Source: Bacteroidales bacterium
GTDB taxonomy: Bacteria; Bacteroidota; Bacteroidia; Bacteroidales; Muribaculaceae
Direction of reading: 5' to 3'
Assembly: GCA_015061005.1 (NCBI GenBank)
Contig: SUXJ01000002.1
Span: 124,001-188,000, forward strand
DNA: 64,000 nt
The notes under the pieces were generated by a model. The model was not told the origin of the DNA. It searched no databases and saw nothing but the letters and a program-made list of their open reading frames with translations. Both the position numbers and the translations under genes were made by a program. Below are positions 1-8,569 of the stretch, one piece after another (positions within the stretch are counted from its first letter, which is position 1; the number at the start of each line of letters is the position of its first letter).

Positions 1-1560
1 ACTGCCACCGGAAACTATATCGGCTCATGTAATAAAACTCCCGGGTCTTCTTCTAAAGTGTACATGACAACAACCCCCGTTGAATACTATGTTCACCTCT
101 CTGCTGCGACTTCAGGAGAAAATAGTGGCTGCTATTGGATGTCTTCAACAGACTGCACAGGCTATGATAACGAATCCTCATCAGCCCGTTGCCTTAACAA
201 AGACGGAGCTTCATCAAGCATTATTACATGGACTACGAGCGTTTCAAATGTAGGTTCATATTGGACTCTCACGGAAACAGAGGACTTATATGAAATTAAG
301 CCGTTTACTTCATCGGCTGCTATCGGTGAGTGTCAAGCAGCTTACCACATTATGAATCCGTCAGGAGAAGCATACTCTGTAAATGGCAATTGGGTTCCAT
401 TTGATGTAACCGCTAAAAGTCAGCAATGGTATTTTGTCGGAGTATCAAATGCAGCAGGTGGATATCAGATTGTTAATTTGGAGAGCAATCAAGTCCTGAA
501 TAACGGTGCTCAATATACCGTTGCAGCTAAAAACGGTACTGCTCCTTACAATTTCCTTGATGCTGAAGGCAACGCTTTAGATTTTGCTGCCATAACGGAT
601 ATTACATTCGTAGCCGCACGCTCCGCATTTGCTATGAACAATCAGCTTTACAAGATGCCCTGCGGAACGACCGGTGAAGTTTATATTCGCAAAGCTACTA
701 TCGGCAGTGAGTTTAACTATCCGATGGGCAAATATCAAAACAAGAAAATCGTTTACTCATCTGCTTCGGTGCCGACAAATAAATATGTTATCCTATCGCG
801 CGACATGGCAGACGTCACCCCGGCACAAGAATCCGCTCTCACATTGACTCTGAATCGAGCTCCCGGTAACTACAAAGTTTATGCGTATTTCGACTGGAAC
901 CGTGACGGTCACTTCGAGACGACTCAGGAACTTGAGTTTGTTGAAAAAGAAGTTGCAACAACATTCAATGTTCCCGCTGATGCAGTTTCCGGTAAGACTC
1001 GAGCTCGCATACGTGTGACCGACAACGGACTTAGCGAAGCTGATGATGATACGCACGGACAAGTCTTAGACCTCTTGCTCTATGTAGCAGATATGTCGGA
1101 GGAACCTATTGCTCCGATTGTTAAGGTTAATGCGGTTGACCGTGGTACTGCGGTTTGGGAAAACAACACTGCTGTAGCCACACCGAAAGGAAATGCAACT
1201 TTCCTATATTGGGCGGAAAATCACCGCATTGTGTCAGTAGATGCTGCCTTTGCAGTTGAGGCAGGTGCAAAACAACGCATCTTGACTGCATTCTTCACTC
1301 CGAAAACAGAGGAGATGGATGGTATTGATGACATCATTCTCTCAGAGACGGATTCTAAAGCAAACATAATTTGTCAAGACGGCATCATTTCTGTCAATAC
1401 TGATGCCGATGTGTTGGCAATTGTAGTCTTCGCAACTAATGGGACCAAGATTGCCGGTACAACTGAGAATAAACTTTCAGTATCCGGAGTAGTTCCCGGT
1501 GTGTATATCGTTAAGGCTGTAACATCAAACGGTGTTGCATCAGCTAAATTCAAACTTTAA
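1..1560 (+). CDS. Secreted GEVED-domain protein with T9SS sorting tail, 5' end missing
   Basis: The reading frame is open from the first base of the window, so the start lies upstream and only the last 519 residues are seen. Counting from base 1, residues about 279-340 (YKVYAYFDWNRDGHFE) resemble a GEVED domain, found in Bacteroidetes surface proteins. Residues about 440-519 end in a small beta-rich module with PGVYIVKAV and a final ASAKFKL, the usual look of a type A C-terminal sorting domain for type IX secretion. The protein is therefore probably exported and fixed at or released from the cell surface. The sulfatase gene begins only 16 bases after the stop, so the two may be cotranscribed. 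Its substrate cannot be read from this fragment. Confidence 0.75.
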   Translation, partial: TATGNYIGSCNKTPGSSSKVYMTTTPVEYYVHLSAATSGENSGCYWMSSTDCTGYDNESSSARCLNKDGASSSIITWTTSVSNVGSYWTLTETEDLYEIKPFTSSAAIGECQAAYHIMNPSGEAYSVNGNWVPFDVTAKSQQWYFVGVSNAAGGYQIVNLESNQVLNNGAQYTVAAKNGTAPYNFLDAEGNALDFAAITDITFVAARSAFAMNNQLYKMPCGTTGEVYIRKATIGSEFNYPMGKYQNKKIVYSSASVPTNKYVILSRDMADVTPAQESALTLTLNRAPGNYKVYAYFDWNRDGHFETTQELEFVEKEVATTFNVPADAVSGKTRARIRVTDNGLSEADDDTHGQVLDLLLYVADMSEEPIAPIVKVNAVDRGTAVWENNTAVATPKGNATFLYWAENHRIVSVDAAFAVEAGAKQRILTAFFTPKTEEMDGIDDIILSETDSKANIICQDGIISVNTDADVLAIVVFATNGTKIAGTTENKLSVSGVVPGVYIVKAVTSNGVASAKFKL

Positions 1561-1576
1561 AATTGAACCAATCACT

Positions 1577-3127
1577 ATGAACAATAAAATATTTTTCAGC
1601 ACACTTGGAGCTGTTGCTGCAGTTGCCACTCCCGCATTGGCTCAAAACAATTCTTCAGAAAATCAACGTCCTAATATTATTTACATAATGTGTGATGATA
1701 TGGGATATGGTGACCTTGGCTGCTATGGACAGCAATTGATTGCAACTCCGAATATTGACCGCATGGCAGCAGATGGTATGCGATTCACTCAGGCATACTG
1801 CGGTAGCCCGGTTTCTGCTCCTTCTCGTGCCACTTTTATGACCGGGCAACATAGTGGTCACACTCATGTGCGCGGCAATAAAGAATATTGGAGAAACTCA
1901 ATGCAAGTATTCCCTGAATATAATGGGCTTTCAGACTATGCTATTGTAGGACAAGAACCCTATTCAGCAGATCACGTTATAATTCCCGAGATTTTTAAGG
2001 ACAATGGTTACAATACCGGCATGTTCGGGAAATGGGCGGGTGGTTATGAAGGCTCGCATTCTCTTCCCCATTTGCGTGGCATCGATGAGTATTATGGATA
2101 TGTTTGCCAATTCCAAGCGCACTTATACTATCCGAACTTTCTTCATGAGTATAGCAAATCGGCAGGAGATACAGAAACTCATCGCGTGACTTTGGAGCAA
2201 AATATTCAGCATGCAATGTATGGTGATGATTATATGAATCGCGCACAATATTCAGCCGATTTGATTCACCAAAAAGCATTAAGTTGGCTTGACAAGCAAT
2301 CTGCTGATACTCCATTCCTCGGCATTTTCACATATACTCTGCCCCATGCTGAGCTGATTCAGCCCGATGACGAGATCTTACAGGCATATAAGGATAAATT
2401 CTGTGAATGCGAAGAAAAATCCTTTGGCGGCGACCGCGGAAGTTGGTATAATCCTACTCCCATTGCACATGCTCAATTTGCAGGTATGATTACGCGACTT
2501 GACCAGCAGGTAGGTGAAGTACTCACAAAACTTGAAGAGAAGGGTCTTGCTGAAAACACAGTGGTAATCTTCACCTCCGATAACGGACCTCACGAAGAAG
2601 GCGGTGCGGATCCCAACTTCTTCAATCGTGATGGACTTCTTCGCGGCACTAAACGCTCAACAACCGAAGGCGGTATCCGCGTTCCGTTCATCGTTCGTTG
2701 GCCCGCCAAGATTGCTCCCGGACAAGTTTCAGATCATCAATGTGCGTTCTATGACATGATGGCCACGTTCTGCGACATCGCAGGTATCGAAAATTACGTA
2801 GAGCGATATACAAACAAAAATCTCACTGTCGATTACTTTGACGGCATCTCAATTTACCCCACTCTGACAGGTGAAGGAGTGCAAGAGTGCCACGACGCAC
2901 TCTATTGGGAATTCCATGAAACAGACATGATTGGCGTTCGTAAGGGTGATTGGAAACTTGTTGTCAAGAATGGCAACTGCCAACTTTATGATTTGGCAAC
3001 CGACTTGCACGAAGACACCGACCTCGCATCAAAATATCCGGAAATTGTTGACGAACTTAAAGCGATTATACACCGTGAACACACTACTCCGGCTATTTCA
3101 AACTTCAATCTCACTATCCCCAACTAA
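1577..3127 (+). CDS. Sulfatase (arylsulfatase family, serine-type active site)
   Basis: Predicted periplasmic or surface sulfatase of 516 residues that removes sulfate esters, probably from host or dietary glycans. The ATG at 1577 is chosen over an in-frame upstream start because it opens a clear signal peptide (hydrophobic stretch ending ATPALAQ). The active-site motif is S80-A-P-S-R followed by TFMTG, the serine version that a radical-SAM enzyme (anSME) must convert to formylglycine; no such enzyme is in this window. Metal ligands fit D40/D41 and the TSDNGPH segment. The usual GKWH motif reads GKWA, so the histidine position is changed. The stop codon directly touches the rsmG start codon. 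Substrate unknown. Confidence 0.9.
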   Translation: MNNKIFFSTLGAVAAVATPALAQNNSSENQRPNIIYIMCDDMGYGDLGCYGQQLIATPNIDRMAADGMRFTQAYCGSPVSAPSRATFMTGQHSGHTHVRGNKEYWRNSMQVFPEYNGLSDYAIVGQEPYSADHVIIPEIFKDNGYNTGMFGKWAGGYEGSHSLPHLRGIDEYYGYVCQFQAHLYYPNFLHEYSKSAGDTETHRVTLEQNIQHAMYGDDYMNRAQYSADLIHQKALSWLDKQSADTPFLGIFTYTLPHAELIQPDDEILQAYKDKFCECEEKSFGGDRGSWYNPTPIAHAQFAGMITRLDQQVGEVLTKLEEKGLAENTVVIFTSDNGPHEEGGADPNFFNRDGLLRGTKRSTTEGGIRVPFIVRWPAKIAPGQVSDHQCAFYDMMATFCDIAGIENYVERYTNKNLTVDYFDGISIYPTLTGEGVQECHDALYWEFHETDMIGVRKGDWKLVVKNGNCQLYDLATDLHEDTDLASKYPEIVDELKAIIHREHTTPAISNFNLTIPN

Positions 3128-3748
3128 ATGGAAGCAATCGAGAAATATTTCCCGAATCTAACAGAAATGCAGCGCTCACAATTCCGAGCGCTGCACTTTC
3201 TATATTCGGAACATAATGCAAAAGTCAATGTTATTTCCCGAAAAGACATTGACAATCTTTATGTTAACCATGTGCTGCATTCACTCTCAATTGCAAAGTT
3301 TATTACTCCGGTTGACGGCACACAATTCATTGACCTTGGCTGTGGTGGTGGATTCCCCGGCATTCCGCTTGCCATTATGTGGCCTCAATGCCGTTTCCAT
3401 CTCATCGATCGAGTAGGCAAAAAGGTTAATGTTGCACGTGAAATCAGTCAAGCGATAGGCTTATCAAACGTTACGTTCCAACATGGCGACTCCGGTGAAT
3501 GCAGAGCAACATTTGACTATGTGGTTTCAAGGGCAGTGATGACTATGCCCGAACTTATAAAGGCGTCTCGTCATCTCGTCAGCCATAAACAGCACAACAA
3601 ACTTCCTAATGGTTTGATCTGCCTTAAAGGAGGCGACCTTACCTCAGAAATTCAAGCCGCCAAGCGTGATATCCTCGATGTGCCTCTATCCGAATACTTT
3701 TCCGAAGACTATTATTCAACTAAATATCTCCTGTATCTTCCCTTATGA
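3128..3748 (+). CDS. rsmG: 16S rRNA (guanine527-N7)-methyltransferase RsmG
   Basis: RsmG (GidB) methylates N7 of G527 in the 530 loop of 16S rRNA using S-adenosylmethionine. The 206-residue length is normal. The SAM-binding motif FIDLGCGGGFPG is at residues 67-78, and the N-terminal NAKVNVISRKD and HVLHSLS segments are typical of the family. The ATG follows the sulfatase stop with no gap, and the stop overlaps the next start by four bases (ATGA), so this gene heads a tight three-gene set with the DUF486 protein and the MBL hydrolase. Cytoplasmic. Confidence 0.95.
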   Translation: MEAIEKYFPNLTEMQRSQFRALHFLYSEHNAKVNVISRKDIDNLYVNHVLHSLSIAKFITPVDGTQFIDLGCGGGFPGIPLAIMWPQCRFHLIDRVGKKVNVAREISQAIGLSNVTFQHGDSGECRATFDYVVSRAVMTMPELIKASRHLVSHKQHNKLPNGLICLKGGDLTSEIQAAKRDILDVPLSEYFSEDYYSTKYLLYLPL

Positions 3749-4116
3749 AACCGGCTCTGCTTACAATAGGCCTACTTGTGCTCGCCAATATTTTCATGGT
3801 TATTGCTTGGTATGGACATCTGAAACTTCAATCCGCAGGCATCGCATCCAATTGGCCGCTCTATCTTGTGATTTTATTGTCATGGGGAATTGCTCTTGCA
3901 GAATATTGCCTTCAAGTTCCGGCTAATAGAATTGGCTTTGACGGCAATGGCGGTCCCTTCTCTCTAATTCAATTAAAAGTGATGCAAGAAGTTATTACAC
4001 TCGTTGTATTCACTATTTTTACCCTTATAATGTTTAAGGACACGCACTTTACAAAAAATCACCTGATTAGTTTCCTTATGCTTGTCGGTGCTGTTTATTT
4101 TGCGTTTAAAAAATGA
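3745..4116 (+). CDS. DUF486 family small membrane protein
   Basis: A 123-residue integral membrane protein with about four hydrophobic helices. The sequence pattern (MVIAWYGHLK near the start, WGIALAEYCLQVPANRIG in the middle, FSLIQLKVMQEVITL after it) is the hallmark of the DUF486 family, which is distantly related to drug/metabolite transporters of the EamA/EmrE type. The transported substrate, if any, is not known. It overlaps rsmG and the next gene by four bases each, implying translational coupling. Its link to ribosome methylation is probably only operon placement. Confidence 0.85.
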   Translation: MKPALLTIGLLVLANIFMVIAWYGHLKLQSAGIASNWPLYLVILLSWGIALAEYCLQVPANRIGFDGNGGPFSLIQLKVMQEVITLVVFTIFTLIMFKDTHFTKNHLISFLMLVGAVYFAFKK

Positions 4117-4757
4117 AAATAGCCCGGTTTCAATTCAATATGTTCGGGGTGAACACATACGTTGTTTGGTCCCAAACCACTAAGGAATGCATGGTTATAG
4201 ACCCCGGAATGTTTTCACCTGATGAAAACATCAGTTTTGACAATTTCATTCGTGAGGAAGGGTTAACTATAAAATACCTCGTTAACACTCACCTTCATCT
4301 TGACCATTGCTTCGGCAACAATCATGTTGCAAACAAATACGGTGTCAAAACTCTTGCTCATCCCGATGACCATTTCTTCGGTCATGGTTTATTGCAGCAA
4401 CTTGCTATGTTTGGAATTAAGACTTCGAATATTTCAGACATTAATGATATTGAGCCGTTAACTGCCGATTCAGCACTAAGACTTGGTGATGAAGCAATAA
4501 GAGTTATTCATGTGCCCGGACATTCGCCGGGAGGTATTGCTCTTTATTCTCCGTTAGATGAATGGGCAATAGTTGGCGACAGCGTATTTGCCGGCGGTGG
4601 AATAGGACGAACTGACCTGCAGGGAGGGGACTACCGCACCCTGCTAAATAGTATCGAAACCCGGATATTCTCCCTACCCGATTCCGTGACATTGCTGCCC
4701 GGTCATGGCCCGGAATCCACTGTAAAAGAAGAAAAGAGCATAAATCCGTACGTATAG
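4113..4757 (+). CDS. Metallo-beta-lactamase fold hydrolase (glyoxalase II-like)
   Basis: A 214-residue MBL-fold enzyme. The zinc-binding signature is complete: H60-L-H62-L-D64-H65, then H137 in VPGHSPGG, D156 in VGDSVFAGGIGR and H198 in LPGHGPES. This is the arrangement of small hydroxyacylglutathione-hydrolase-like proteins; in organisms without glutathione the natural thioester is uncertain. No signal peptide, so cytoplasmic. It starts inside the stop of the DUF486 gene (ATGA overlap). A new promoter follows 22 bases after its stop. Confidence 0.88.
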   Translation: MKIARFQFNMFGVNTYVVWSQTTKECMVIDPGMFSPDENISFDNFIREEGLTIKYLVNTHLHLDHCFGNNHVANKYGVKTLAHPDDHFFGHGLLQQLAMFGIKTSNISDINDIEPLTADSALRLGDEAIRVIHVPGHSPGGIALYSPLDEWAIVGDSVFAGGGIGRTDLQGGDYRTLLNSIETRIFSLPDSVTLLPGHGPESTVKEEKSINPYV

Positions 4758-4779
4758 AGAAGCCTCTGGACTGCGCAAC

Positions 4780-4810
4780 TTTGTTATGTGCGAAAATTTA
4801 ATTATTTTTG
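4780..4810 (+). promoter_or_regulatory. Bacteroidetes-type promoter of the outer-membrane barrel gene
   Basis: TTTG at 4780-4783 and TATTTTTG at 4803-4810 with a 19-base spacer match the Bacteroidetes primary-sigma consensus (TTTG, 19-21 bases, TAnnTTTG). The -7 box ends only four bases before the ATG at 4815, so the mRNA would start at or next to the start codon. Confidence 0.75.
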
Positions 4811-4814
4811 CAGT

Positions 4815-5549
4815 ATGAAATATATAAAGACACACACACTGAGATTTTGTCTCATTCTGATGATACTCGTTACGCAGCTCTCTTTTGTCGCAGCGCAAAC
4901 GCCATTCAGTGTCGGAGTACGTGGAGGTGTAAATACATCCAATATTACCGAACAGCGTTTGTATTCAGGGTCTTTAGATCTGCACAATTCCACTTGGAAA
5001 CGAGGCTTCTTTATAGGTGCTGTTGTTGATATTCCACTATCCGGCAAATTTTCTCTTAGCCCCGGATTTTTCTATGATAGGCGAACTTCTGATTTTACTT
5101 CATCTTATGTTCATAATGAATTGATAGGAGATGAGTTTATTTCTATTCCGGTCTATGCTGAAGGAACAACCACGACCAACTGGTTCCACGTTCCAATGCT
5201 TGTGTCCTTTAAATTCTTTCCAATTAAACAATTCGGCATAAATCTTGACCTTGGTCCATATATTGCCATAGGCCTTAGCGGCAAGAGTGAGTTTAAAAAT
5301 ATCACATATCAAAATACAGATCCAATCGTTGAGATTCCCCATGACGACCATAATTGTTTTAAAGGCGAGGACTGCATGTATTTCAACACTGACTGGGGCT
5401 TCAAAGCTGGAGGTGGTCTGGTGTTTTTCAGCCACATTTATATCGGGGCACACTATATCTTCGGTCTTAGAAATTTAGCCAAAAACAAACAATTGGTAAG
5501 CAAATCTCATACACGTGAATGGCAATTCACTGTGGGATATAATTTTTAG
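4815..5549 (+). CDS. Outer-membrane beta-barrel protein (PorT/OmpW-like size)
   Basis: A 244-residue exported protein. A signal peptide (MKYIKTHTLRFCLILMILV, cut after FVAAQ) precedes alternating hydrophobic strands typical of eight-stranded barrels: SVGVRGGVNTSN at the start, FSLSPGFFYDRR, NLDLGPYIAIGLSG, and a C-terminal EWQFTVGYNF ending in an aromatic residue. This is the outer membrane beta-barrel (PF13568-like) type. I prefer ATG 4815; an in-frame GTG at 4788 lies inside the promoter spacer. Two cysteines (HNCFKGEDCMYF) sit close together in a likely outer loop and could form a disulfide. Ligand unknown. Confidence 0.8.
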   Translation: MKYIKTHTLRFCLILMILVTQLSFVAAQTPFSVGVRGGVNTSNITEQRLYSGSLDLHNSTWKRGFFIGAVVDIPLSGKFSLSPGFFYDRRTSDFTSSYVHNELIGDEFISIPVYAEGTTTTNWFHVPMLVSFKFFPIKQFGINLDLGPYIAIGLSGKSEFKNITYQNTDPIVEIPHDDHNCFKGEDCMYFNTDWGFKAGGGLVFFSHIYIGAHYIFGLRNLAKNKQLVSKSHTREWQFTVGYNF

Positions 5550-5579
5550 AATATAACTAACCTAATAACTTTATAACTC

Positions 5580-7226
5580 ATGAATAAACCATTTAAATAT
5601 CAGGAAATGTTTCCGCTTGGTCCGGACACTACTGAGTATTACCACCTTACATCTGATTACGTAAAGGTCGAAAATTGGAACGGTCACGAAATTCTTGTCG
5701 TTGACCCCGAAGCATTAACCGTTCTTACGCGTCAAGCCACTCATGATAATGCGTTCATGCTTCGCCGCGAACACAACAAAATGGTTGCAAAAATTCTCCA
5801 TGACCCCGAAGCATCGGCCAACGATAAATACGTAGCTCTAACCATGCTCAGGAATGCCGATGTTGCAGCAAAGGGACAGCTCCCGTTCTGCCAAGATACC
5901 GGCACTGCAATCGTGCATGGCGAGAAAGGTCAACACGTTTGGACCGGGTGCAATGATGAAGAAAAGATCAGTCTTGGAGTATACAAAACGTATACCGAAG
6001 ATAATCTTCGATACTCTCAAAATGCACCTCTAAATATGTATGACGAAGTGAATACCGGGTGCAATCTCCCTGCTCAAATCGACATTCATGCTTCTGAAGG
6101 AGATGAATATAAGTTCCTTTTCGTTGCAAAAGGCGGTGGTTCAGCCAATAAGACATATCTCTATCAGGAGACGAAAGCAATTATCAATCCGAAGACTCTC
6201 GTGCCATTCCTTGTAGAGAAAATGAAGACTCTCGGTACTGCAGCATGCCCCCCCTATCACATCGCATTCGTAATTGGAGGCACTTCTGCTGAAAAGAACC
6301 TTGAAGTCGTTAAAAAAGCATCTGTTAAATATTACGATAATCTTCCAACTGAAGGCAACGAATTCGGCCATGCATTCCGTGATATCGAACTCGAAAAAGA
6401 ATTGCTTGAAGCGTCTCGCAACATCGGTCTGGGTGCTCAGTTTGGCGGTAAATATTTTGCACATGACATCAGAGTGATTCGACTGCCGCGTCATGGTGCG
6501 TCGTGCCCCATTGGTATGGGAGTTAGCTGCTCCGCCGACCGCAATATTAAGGCTAAGATTAACCGTGATGGTCTATGGATTGAAAAACTTGACACTAATC
6601 CCGGCGAACTTATTCCGGAAGAAATGCGTCAAGCGGCAGAGGGTAAGGTGGTCAACATTGACCTAAACCGCCCCATGCCCGAAATTCTTGCTGAGTTAAC
6701 CAAATATCCGGTAAGCACTCGTCTGAGTCTCAAAGGCACCATTATCGTTGGCCGCGACATTGCTCACGCAAAAATCAAGGAACGCCTTGACAGCGGAGAG
6801 CCCATGCCCGAATATCTCAAAAATCATCCTATTTACTATGCCGGTCCGGCAAAAACACCTCAGGGCATGCCGAGCGGATCATTTGGTCCGACAACTGCCG
6901 GTCGCATGGACTCATACGTTGACCAATTCCAAGCAGCAGGTGGATCAATGGTGATGATAGCAAAGGGCAATCGCTCTCAGCAAGTAACCGATGCATGCAA
7001 AAAGCATGGCGGATTCTACCTCGGTTCTATCGGTGGACCCGCAGCTGTACTTGCCGCAAATTCAATTAAGAAAGTTGAACTTCTCGAATACCCTGAGCTC
7101 GGAATGGAAGCAATTTGGAAAATTGAAGTAGAGGACTTCCCCGCATTCATTCTCGTTGATGATAAAGGCAACGACTTCTTCACCGAGATCCAAGCAAAAT
7201 GTAAAGGCTGCCCCATAAATAAGTAA
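5580..7226 (+). CDS. Class I fumarate hydratase
   Basis: An oxygen-sensitive 4Fe-4S fumarase of 548 residues, the normal length for the iron-sulfur class I family that interconverts fumarate and malate. In Bacteroidales it serves the reductive branch leading to succinate and propionate. The first half carries conserved cysteines in [20 protein letters not shown] and [14 protein letters not shown]; the last third has the beta domain with [12 protein letters not shown] and [13 protein letters not shown]. It stands 30 bases after the barrel gene and is followed by a clear terminator, so it either ends that operon or is transcribed alone. meaB, a propionate-pathway helper, is elsewhere in this window. 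Confidence 0.95.
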   Translation: MNKPFKYQEMFPLGPDTTEYYHLTSDYVKVENWNGHEILVVDPEALTVLTRQATHDNAFMLRREHNKMVAKILHDPEASANDKYVALTMLRNADVAAKGQLPFCQDTGTAIVHGEKGQHVWTGCNDEEKISLGVYKTYTEDNLRYSQNAPLNMYDEVNTGCNLPAQIDIHASEGDEYKFLFVAKGGGSANKTYLYQETKAIINPKTLVPFLVEKMKTLGTAACPPYHIAFVIGGTSAEKNLEVVKKASVKYYDNLPTEGNEFGHAFRDIELEKELLEASRNIGLGAQFGGKYFAHDIRVIRLPRHGASCPIGMGVSCSADRNIKAKINRDGLWIEKLDTNPGELIPEEMRQAAEGKVVNIDLNRPMPEILAELTKYPVSTRLSLKGTIIVGRDIAHAKIKERLDSGEPMPEYLKNHPIYYAGPAKTPQGMPSGSFGPTTAGRMDSYVDQFQAAGGSMVMIAKGNRSQQVTDACKKHGGFYLGSIGGPAAVLAANSIKKVELLEYPELGMEAIWKIEVEDFPAFILVDDKGNDFFTEIQAKCKGCPINK

Positions 7227-7245
7227 TAGTTCTGTAAATATAATT

Positions 7246-7284
7246 AAACGACTCGAGTCTCAGCACCCGAGTCGTTTTCTTTAT
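7246..7284 (+). terminator. Intrinsic terminator after fumarase
   Basis: AAACGACTCG (7246-7255) pairs perfectly with CGAGTCGTTT (7268-7277) across a 12-base loop, and the 3' arm runs into TTTTCTTTATTT. Confidence 0.8.
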
Positions 7285-7466
7285 TTATTCAAAATTCCAA
7301 GCATTCTTCACAGGTACGCCATCTACTTATAAATAGTATGTCGGCATATCCACCGATATGCACTGCAAAGATACGTAATTTACCCCTAAAATTCGATTAA
7401 AACGTTATATTTTTACCATGCAATTTTACCGATGTCGGACAGAACTATCAGATTATCACTAATTTA
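7285..7466. other. Intergenic region with a minus-strand -7 box and a short hairpin
   Basis: About 370 bases separate fumarase from the next gene. Apart from the terminator and the ytxH promoter, this part holds a minus-strand TATCTTTG at 7366-7373, a perfect hairpin (GCATATC 7344-7350, loop CACC, GATATGC 7355-7361) just downstream of it on the minus strand, and no long ORF. A minus-strand transcript of roughly 120 bases ending at the shared stem at 7246-7277 is possible. No clear -33 box is seen. Confidence 0.3.
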
Positions 7467-7498
7467 TTTGTGTATATTCAGAATATTTTTTAATTTTG
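7467..7498 (+). promoter_or_regulatory. Promoter of the YtxH/holin operon
   Basis: TTTG at 7467-7470, a 20-base spacer, then TAATTTTG at 7491-7498: a full match to the Bacteroidetes consensus. The leader to the first ATG would be about 90 bases. Confidence 0.8.
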
Positions 7499-7597
7499 CA
7501 CCCGAAAATATATTATTTTCTTGAACTTTTCATAGAGATGAATCGTTAGGAAGTTAAATTTCTATTTCAACTAATTAACTAACTAAAGAAGAGAACA

Positions 7598-7798
7598 ATG
7601 AAAAATTTCAACATCTTCCTCGCAGTTATTGGCGGCGTAGTAATCGGCGCAGCTGCCGGTTTACTCTTTGCCCCTGAGAAAGGCGAAACAACTCGCGAAA
7701 ATATTAAAAGTTTCCTCCGTAAGAAAGGAATCTGTCCTGCTTCTGACGAAAAACTCGATGCAATTGTTGACGAAATTGAACTTGAACTAAAGAAGTAA
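7598..7798 (+). CDS. YtxH domain protein (first copy)
   Basis: A 66-residue protein with one N-terminal hydrophobic glycine-rich helix (IFLAVIGGVVIGAAAGLLFAP, residues about 6-26) followed by the EKGETTRENIKSFL segment typical of YtxH/GvpP-like proteins, then a charged C-terminal helix. Such proteins are membrane-anchored and often stress-induced; molecular function is not established. It is the first gene after a consensus promoter and is paralogous to the next gene: both have glycine-rich helix, LFAP, K-G and a polar tail. Confidence 0.8.
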   Translation: MKNFNIFLAVIGGVVIGAAAGLLFAPEKGETTRENIKSFLRKKGICPASDEKLDAIVDEIELELKK

Positions 7799-7849
7799 TC
7801 AAAAATCGAATCCAATAAATCCACTTTTTTAATCCCAAATCCACCTCCT

Positions 7850-8056
7850 ATGGCAAACAGCACCTCAGGAACAATTGGAGCATTCTTAGGCGGAGCATTG
7901 TTAGGTTTTACCGCAGCAGTATTGTTTGCGCCAATGAAAGGCTCAGATTTGCGACAGCGCATTAAAGACAAGTTGCGTGAACACAGCATAATTCTCAGCG
8001 ACCTTGAAGTTGAAGAGTTGATTGCTCGCTTAGAGGCGGATGACGAAGAATTATAG
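7850..8056 (+). CDS. YtxH domain protein (second copy)
   Basis: A 68-residue paralogue of the preceding gene: glycine-rich membrane helix GAFLGGALLGFTAAVLFAPMKG, then RQRIKDKLREH and an acidic end (EADDEEL). The two copies likely arose by tandem duplication and may form a hetero-oligomer in the inner membrane, which is inference. The gap to the next gene contains a strong stem-loop. Confidence 0.8.
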   Translation: MANSTSGTIGAFLGGALLGFTAAVLFAPMKGSDLRQRIKDKLREHSIILSDLEVEELIARLEADDEEL

Positions 8057-8083
8057 TGTGAGATTTACAGTAGTAATAACATA

Positions 8084-8124
8084 CCATGTAGTCAACGATA
8101 CTATAAGTAGTATCGTTGGCATGG
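8084..8124 (+). promoter_or_regulatory. Strong intra-operon stem-loop
   Basis: CAACGATACTA (8093-8103) pairs without mismatch with TAGTATCGTTG (8108-8118) across a TAAG loop; an outer CCATG/CATGG pair (8084-8088, 8120-8124) can extend it. No T-run follows, so it is more likely an RNA processing or stability element, or a partial attenuator, than a normal terminator. Confidence 0.55.
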
Positions 8125-8148
8125 TTGTGTAATTCCCGGTAGAAATAT

Positions 8149-8568
8149 ATGCAACTACTATCCGACAATTCTGCGCCTAAGGTTCTTGAAGACTTTAAGA
8201 AGCTATCCGGCCTACACATAGAGAAGGTAAAGTTGCAACTTACCGAACAGTTGACCTTGATTTTATCTAAGGTTCTGTTGGCTGCAATCATATTCGTGAT
8301 GATAGTAGCTGCGGTGATTTTTCTGACTATTGCGTGTGCACAGTGGTTGAAGGGGATTATGAATCCCATTGTAGCTTATAGTATCGTTGCAGTCTTCTAC
8401 ATGGTAGTAGCCGCAATAGTATTCATGTTCCGGCGCCAATGGATTATTGACCCCATTGCTCGTTTCCTCTCTCGCATTATTCTCGACCCACCAAGTCCGC
8501 ACCGACAATCGCATACCGCATCTAACACTCCGTCAGCCCTTACTAATCGGACTCAAAGCAACCTGTAA
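8149..8568 (+). CDS. Phage-holin-like membrane protein (holin superfamily III type)
   Basis: A 139-residue protein with an amphipathic N-terminal helix (LEDFKKLSGLHIEKVKLQL), two long membrane helices (about residues 41-63 and 73-95, with ACAQWLKGIMNP between them) and a polar C-terminal tail rich in Ser, Thr and Pro. This is the layout of the phage_holin_3_6/Holin-X family, chromosomal proteins common in Bacteroidetes next to YtxH genes and not tied to a prophage; no phage genes are near. A role in envelope physiology is more likely than lysis, but this is inference. Confidence 0.7.
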   Translation: MQLLSDNSAPKVLEDFKKLSGLHIEKVKLQLTEQLTLILSKVLLAAIIFVMIVAAVIFLTIACAQWLKGIMNPIVAYSIVAVFYMVVAAIVFMFRRQWIIDPIARFLSRIILDPPSPHRQSHTASNTPSALTNRTQSNL

Positions 8569-8569
8569 A

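Noticed and set aside
8149-8568. Prophage based on the holin-like gene
   Set aside because: No lysin, capsid, integrase or attachment site nearby; the family is also chromosomal in this phylum.
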